Part shown: one piece after another, positions 60,544 to 64,000 of the stretch
Layout of the letters: each line of letters starts with the position of its first letter
How positions within the stretch are numbered: the stretch's first letter is position 1
Origin: JANOYJ01 sp963792485
Lineage (GTDB): Bacteria; Pseudomonadota; Alphaproteobacteria; Rhizobiales; Rhizobiaceae
Reading direction: 5' to 3'
Length of the DNA stretch: 64,000 nucleotides
Assembly (NCBI GenBank): GCA_963792485.1
Contig: CAWBWL010000007.1
Span: 248,001-312,000, forward strand
Notes under the pieces: generated by a model
What the model saw: only the letters and a program-made list of their open reading frames with translations
Database searches by the model: none
Told to the model about the DNA's origin: nothing
Made by a program: the position numbers and the translations under genes

Positions 60544-61659
60544 ATGCGCGTCGGCTGCCCCAAGGAAATCAAGAACCATGAATACCGTGTCGGCCTCACC
60601 CCCGGCGCTGTGCGCGAATATGTGGCGCATGGTCATGACGTGATCGTCGAAAGCGGCGCAGGGCTTGGCATTGGCGCGGATGACGGGGCTTATGCAGCCG
60701 CCGGCGCGAAGGTCGTCAAGACGGCCGCCGAAGTGTTCGCGCAGTCCGACATGATCGTGAAGGTCAAGGAACCCCAGCCGCAGGAATGGGCGCAGCTGCG
60801 CGACGGCCAGATCCTCTATACCTATTTGCACCTGGCCCCAGATCCAGAGCAGACCAAGGGCCTGCTCAACTCCGGCGTCACGGCTGTCGCCTATGAGACG
60901 GTGACCGACGAGCGCGGCGGGCTGCCGCTGCTGGCGCCAATGTCAGAGGTTGCAGGGCGGCTCTCCATTCAGGCGGCGGCAACTGCGCTGCAGAAGGCCA
61001 ATGGCGGGCGTGGCATTCTGCTTGGCGGCGTGCCGGGCGTTCTGCCGGCCAAGGTCCTGGTGCTGGGCGGCGGTGTTGTCGGCCTGCATGCAGCGAAAAT
61101 GGCCGTCGGCCTTGGCGCGGATGTGACGATCATTGATCGCTCGATCCCGCGCCTGCGCCAGCTGGACGACATTTTCAATGGCCGAGTGCACACGCGTTAT
61201 TCGACGATTGAGGCGCTGGAAGACGAGGCGTTTTCCGCTGACGCCGTCATCGGCGCGGTGCTCATCCCGGGCGCCGCGGCGCCGAAATTGATTACCCGCG
61301 AAATGCTGCCGGGCATGAAGAAGGGCTCGGTGCTGGTGGACGTCGCGATTGATCAGGGCGGGTGCTTTGAGACATCGCACGCCACGACCCATTCCGACCC
61401 GACTTACGTGGTTGACGGCGTCATCCATTATTGCGTCGCCAATATGCCCGGCGCTGTGCCGATCACCTCGGCGCACGCACTGAACAATGCCACGCTGCAT
61501 TACGGCTTGCAGCTGGCGGACAAGGGCATCAAGGCGATGGTGGATGACCATCATCTGCGCAATGGCCTCAATGTCCACAAGGGCCGCATCACCAACAAGG
61601 CGGTGGCCGAGTCGCTTGGGCTCGATCTGGTTGAAGCGAAGTCCGCGCTGGCCGCCTGA
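60544..61659 (+). CDS. ald: Alanine dehydrogenase
   Basis: 371 residues. MRVGCPKEIKNHEYRVGLTPGAVREYVAHGHDVIVESGAG is diagnostic; then KVKEPQPQEWAQLRDGQILYTYLHLAPD, NAD-binding VLVLGGGVVGLHAAKMAVGLGADV and C-terminal VPITSAHALNNATLHYGLQL. It interconverts L-alanine and pyruvate plus ammonia with NAD, mainly for growth on alanine. Divergent from its likely regulator; RBS GGAG. Terminated by the hairpin at 61692-61728. Confidence 0.97.
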   Translation: MRVGCPKEIKNHEYRVGLTPGAVREYVAHGHDVIVESGAGLGIGADDGAYAAAGAKVVKTAAEVFAQSDMIVKVKEPQPQEWAQLRDGQILYTYLHLAPDPEQTKGLLNSGVTAVAYETVTDERGGLPLLAPMSEVAGRLSIQAAATALQKANGGRGILLGGVPGVLPAKVLVLGGGVVGLHAAKMAVGLGADVTIIDRSIPRLRQLDDIFNGRVHTRYSTIEALEDEAFSADAVIGAVLIPGAAAPKLITREMLPGMKKGSVLVDVAIDQGGCFETSHATTHSDPTYVVDGVIHYCVANMPGAVPITSAHALNNATLHYGLQLADKGIKAMVDDHHLRNGLNVHKGRITNKAVAESLGLDLVEAKSALAA

Positions 61660-61691
61660 GTTTCCTCCCGGCGTTTGCTTGTGACGCCTTT

Positions 61692-61728
61692 GCCGCCCTT
61701 TGAGATCATCGAGGGGCGGCTCTTTTTT
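61692..61728 (+). terminator. Rho-independent terminator after ald
   Basis: Stem GCCGCCC (61692-61698) / GGGCGGC (61714-61720) with a 15-nt loop followed by CTTTTTT. It reaches into the stop of the convergent methyltransferase gene. Confidence 0.8.
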
Positions 61729-62530
61729 ATGCGCGGGCTTTGACCGCCCAAGCGCGCGCTTTCATCGCGATGGATCCGTCGGCCTGGCGCGGCAGGGTGT
61801 CTTGCAGCTCTAATCTCAGGCGCTCGCGGGCGTCAGGGGTCAAGCTCACGCAATAGCCGGGCGCCGGGCCTGCTCCCAAGGTGAAAGGAAGCCAGTAGTC
61901 GTCAAGATCCTTGAATATTGTCGGGGTTTCAAGCGGCGTGCACTCAATGCCTTCAAGGCCCGCCTCAGCGGCCATGTCTGTCAAGCCATCAGGGGTGCAA
62001 AACGGAAACCGCCTGCCCTCCGTTAGCTCGTGGGCGCCGGGATCAAGCGCCGCCGCCGCCGTCCAGAAGGCCCGCATGAACTCAATGCCGCCGCCCGGAT
62101 AATCCCAGACATAAAATCCGATCTGCGCGCCTTTGCGCGCCACCCGTTTCATTTCGCAGAGCGCCTTTGCCTTGTCCGGCACAAAGTTCAGAACGAGACC
62201 GGAAACGACCACGTCGCGGCTGGCGGAATCCACGGCCAGAGCCTGCGCATCGCCGATCTGGAACGAGACCGGCCCCTGCCCGGCATTTTGCCGCGCTTTG
62301 GCGATGAAGCCTTCCGAAGGATCGATGGCATGGAGGCTTTTCGGCCCGCACTGCGCGAGGATCGCCGCCGTCAGCGCGCCGGTGCCGCAGCCGATTTCCA
62401 GCCAGTCCAACCCATCGGGCGCATCCAGCCAGCTGAGAAACAGCGGCGCGATGCGGCGGCTCCAACGGCCCATATACAGGTCATAGCTGTCCCCGGCCTG
62501 CCACGCGTCATGTCTGGAGGATTCTGCCAT
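61727..62530 (-). CDS. Class I SAM-dependent methyltransferase
   Basis: 267 residues. N-terminal YDLYMGRWSRRIAPLFLSWL, SAM motif I LDWLEIGCGTGALTAAIL, motif II AIDPSEGF, DAQALAVDSASRDVVVSGLVLNFV. UbiE/Methyltransf_11-like family of small-molecule methyltransferases; substrate unknown. It stands alone between ald and an OmpA gene on the minus strand. Confidence 0.82.
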   Translation of the reverse strand: MAESSRHDAWQAGDSYDLYMGRWSRRIAPLFLSWLDAPDGLDWLEIGCGTGALTAAILAQCGPKSLHAIDPSEGFIAKARQNAGQGPVSFQIGDAQALAVDSASRDVVVSGLVLNFVPDKAKALCEMKRVARKGAQIGFYVWDYPGGGIEFMRAFWTAAAALDPGAHELTEGRRFPFCTPDGLTDMAAEAGLEGIECTPLETPTIFKDLDDYWLPFTLGAGPAPGYCVSLTPDARERLRLELQDTLPRQADGSIAMKARAWAVKARA

Positions 62531-62634
62531 GGCAGCGCTCCCTTGGACTCTTCGCCCCTTTCCCCGAAGGTTGGACTCAAACAGGAAAAAGATACCGCTG
62601 CATCACCAGTCTGAGTGACGTGCGCCGGAATTTA

Positions 62635-63189
62635 TCAGCGCCGGATGAGCTCAGACACTTCGCGCAGCGTGACGCGGCGGTTGCGCCATTCCTCGTCCGG
62701 AGTTGGGACGATGAGGAAGTCCTCGCCATAGCCGACCGTTTCCACATTGTAGCTTGGCACGCCGAAATAGCGCCGCAAATCGCGCTTGAGGGAAAAGGCG
62801 CGGGCTTCCGACAGGCGCTGATTGCTGATGCGCGAGCCGACAGCGTCGGTGTGGCCCTCAATCAGGATCACCGCATCGGGTTCGCGGTCGAGCAGCTGGT
62901 TGATGGCGTCGCCGATATTCTCGACCTTCCAGCGCTCGGAGCGCGGGATTTCGGCGGAGCCAAAGGCGAAATTAATGCCCTGAATGTCGATCGACGGCGC
63001 GATGCGGCGCATCTGGGGACGCCGCTTGAGCTGCTGGATCGTCACCCTGTCCTCCGGCGCGACCTCCACTTTCGGTGCGGCTTCGAGGCGGCGCAGGATC
63101 GTTCCGGCGCTCGGCGTCTCCTGCGCCGCCGCTGGTGCGGCGATCACCGCGGTGATGAGGGCGGCAAGGATCACGCGGCGTTTGGTCAT
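62635..63189 (-). CDS. OmpA-family outer membrane/peptidoglycan-associated protein
   Basis: 184 residues from ATG 63189, with RBS GGGGAGA. Signal peptide MTKRRVILAALITAVIAAPAAAQ; a short linker; then the OmpA-like C-terminal domain: GINFAFGSAEI, VILIEGHTDAVGS, ISNQRLSEARAFSLKRDLRRYFG, TVGYGEDFLIVPTPDEEWRNRRVTL. The N-x(2)-L-S-x-x-R-A and N-R-R-V motifs bind the diaminopimelate of peptidoglycan. No beta barrel is present, so it is a periplasmic anchor protein rather than a porin. Confidence 0.86.
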   Translation of the reverse strand: MTKRRVILAALITAVIAAPAAAQETPSAGTILRRLEAAPKVEVAPEDRVTIQQLKRRPQMRRIAPSIDIQGINFAFGSAEIPRSERWKVENIGDAINQLLDREPDAVILIEGHTDAVGSRISNQRLSEARAFSLKRDLRRYFGVPSYNVETVGYGEDFLIVPTPDEEWRNRRVTLREVSELIRR

Positions 63190-63278
63190 GGCAGATTCTC
63201 CCCTTGGATTTTCAGATCTGATTGAAAACGTAAACAAGGCAAGCTGAAGGCGCGATGAACGCCGTTTTGTGCTGTCAT

Positions 63279-63815
63279 TCACTCCCAAGCCGGGATTTTC
63301 TCGTCAAAACTTGCGACCGGCTCGAACCCGGCTCTTTGATACAGGGCGATCGCGCGCGGACTGTCGAGCGTGTTGGTTTCAATGCCAATGCGCTTCGGAT
63401 TATGCGCCCAGGCGGCAAAAATGGCCTCGGAAATGAAAAAGCGGCCAAGCCCGCGCCCCAGATAAAACGGCGTGAGGCCGAAATACTGGATGTGCACCAT
63501 GTCAGGTTTTTCCAGAAGATTCAGCTCAAAGAAGCCGGCGGGGCAGCCTTCGACATACAGCGCGAAAACCTCGGCCTTAGCCGGCGCAAGGACTGCGGCG
63601 AGATCATCATCTGCCGCATCCCGGCGCAGCGCCCAATGGTGCGGCTTGCCCACCTCCCGGTAGAGATAGCGGTAATAGCCCGGCGGAATGTCCGACAGGC
63701 GCATCAGCGCCAGGCGGAAGCCGGAGGGCGGCTGCTCGCGATGGGCCGGCATGCGCCGCATCTCAAGCCGGGTCACATGGACCGGCAGAAGCTTTGGCGG
63801 CTTGGCTTTGGCCAT
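63279..63815 (-). CDS. GNAT-family N-acetyltransferase
   Basis: 178 residues from ATG 63815 (MAKAKPPKLLPVHVTRLEM); a longer upstream frame overlaps the sulfurtransferase gene and has no homology. GNAT core: VFALYVEGCPAGFFELNL, HIQYFGLTPFYLGRGLGRFFISEAIFAAW (acetyl-CoA loop Q/R-x-x-G-x-G/A), NTLDSPRAIALYQRAGFEPV. Acetyl acceptor unknown. It follows the sulfurtransferase by 4 bp, so the two probably share a transcript. Confidence 0.85.
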   Translation of the reverse strand: MAKAKPPKLLPVHVTRLEMRRMPAHREQPPSGFRLALMRLSDIPPGYYRYLYREVGKPHHWALRRDAADDDLAAVLAPAKAEVFALYVEGCPAGFFELNLLEKPDMVHIQYFGLTPFYLGRGLGRFFISEAIFAAWAHNPKRIGIETNTLDSPRAIALYQRAGFEPVASFDEKIPAWE

Positions 63816-63819
63816 GTGG

Positions 63820-64000
63820 CTAGTCCTTGCCGGTGACGACCGGCGTATCGCCTGGCAGGCCCCACTCGGCCCAGGAGCCGTCGTAGATTGTGTGATGCGG
63901 CGCATCCAGAGATGTGAGAGCCAGACTGACAAGCGCGGCTGACACGCCGGAGCCGCAGGTGGCGACAATTGGCGATGAAGGATCAACGCCTCTTTCAGTA
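63820..64000 (-). CDS. sseA: 3-mercaptopyruvate sulfurtransferase/rhodanese-like protein, C-terminal part (cut by window edge)
   Basis: Only the last 60 codons are in the window; the frame is open to the right edge and ends at TAG 63820-63822. It contains the rhodanese active-site loop ATCGSGVSAA (Cys is the sulfur carrier; C-G-S-G-V is the mercaptopyruvate sulfurtransferase form rather than the thiosulfate sulfurtransferase C-R-K-G-V) and the C-terminal family motif IYDGSWAEWGLPGDTPVVTG. It transfers sulfur from 3-mercaptopyruvate to cyanide or thiols. GNAT follows 4 bp downstream. Confidence 0.85.
   Translation of the reverse strand, partial: TERGVDPSSPIVATCGSGVSAALVSLALTSLDAPHHTIYDGSWAEWGLPGDTPVVTGKD

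Overview
The window looks like about 64 kb of an alphaproteobacterial chromosome, most likely from the Rhizobiales (Hyphomicrobiales). Evidence: a fused SecDF next to yajC, an Mth938-domain gene and a phytoene-synthase-like gene; the block nagZ-scpA-scpB / tatABC-serS-surE-pcm-nlpD; valS-popZ-tolC-pcm; an ExoR homologue; and DUF1127 mini-proteins followed by CCUCCUCCC-loop hairpins. Most of the sequence is core housekeeping DNA, interrupted by small accessory patches. Both ends cut a gene: a glycosyltransferase on the left and a rhodanese-type sulfurtransferase on the right.

Layout. 1-2.9 kb: surface-polysaccharide genes (GT4, GT25, two methyltransferases). 3-4.7 kb: a membrane-protein pair (GDYXXLXY, DUF2157). 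5.0-5.6 kb: two DUF1127 genes and a three-hairpin Cuckoo/CcsR-like RNA. 5.7-9.7 kb: a DUF302 protein, trmFO, a small membrane protein bracketed by two copies of a palindromic repeat, and an old-yellow-enzyme reductase. 9.9-14 kb: yajC-secDF-Mth938-phytoene-synthase-like operon. 14.2-20.6 kb: a broken DUF815 ATPase, a broken copy of a duplicated unknown gene, broken recQ, an exported protein and a broken phosphotransferase. 20.7-28.1 kb: a degenerate-LytM lipoprotein, a toxin-antitoxin pair, and pcm-surE-serS-tatCBA. 28.1-30.4 kb: an orphan ABC ATPase and an unknown (possibly Imm11-like) gene, inserted between tatA and scpB. 30.4-39.1 kb: scpB-scpA-nagZ-SPOR-argS-dgt, with erpA divergent. 39-47.3 kb: a membrane protein, the intact copy of the duplicated gene, xthA, exoR, ilvD, a FadL-like porin, an unknown protein and a Cys-rich secreted peptide. 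47.5-53.7 kb: valS-popZ-tolC-pcm. 53.7-54.4 kb: tRNA-Cys, a small membrane protein and tRNA-Asn. 54.4-59.9 kb: photolyase, flavin oxidoreductase, DUF1365, cyclopropane synthase-like and FMN-split-barrel genes, probably one light/oxidative-stress operon. 59.9-64 kb: an Lrp regulator divergent from ald, a methyltransferase, an OmpA protein, a GNAT and a sulfurtransferase.

Two themes cut across the window. First, at least nine conserved genes (DUF815, the duplicated unknown, recQ, the phosphotransferase, dgt, xthA, the Cys-rich peptide, valS, photolyase) are split by single-base indels, nearly all +1 insertions. Essential valS is among them, so residual sequencing or assembly error is at least as likely as true decay. 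Second, several intergenic gaps hold structured repeats (a paired palindromic element, a GTGAATA heptamer hairpin, a 19-bp REP-like palindrome), placed mainly at gene 3' ends where they could act as terminators. The strongest candidate for unusual biology is the DUF1127/three-hairpin RNA locus. Next come the AT-rich in-frame insertion in seryl-tRNA synthetase and the repeat-bracketed membrane gene.
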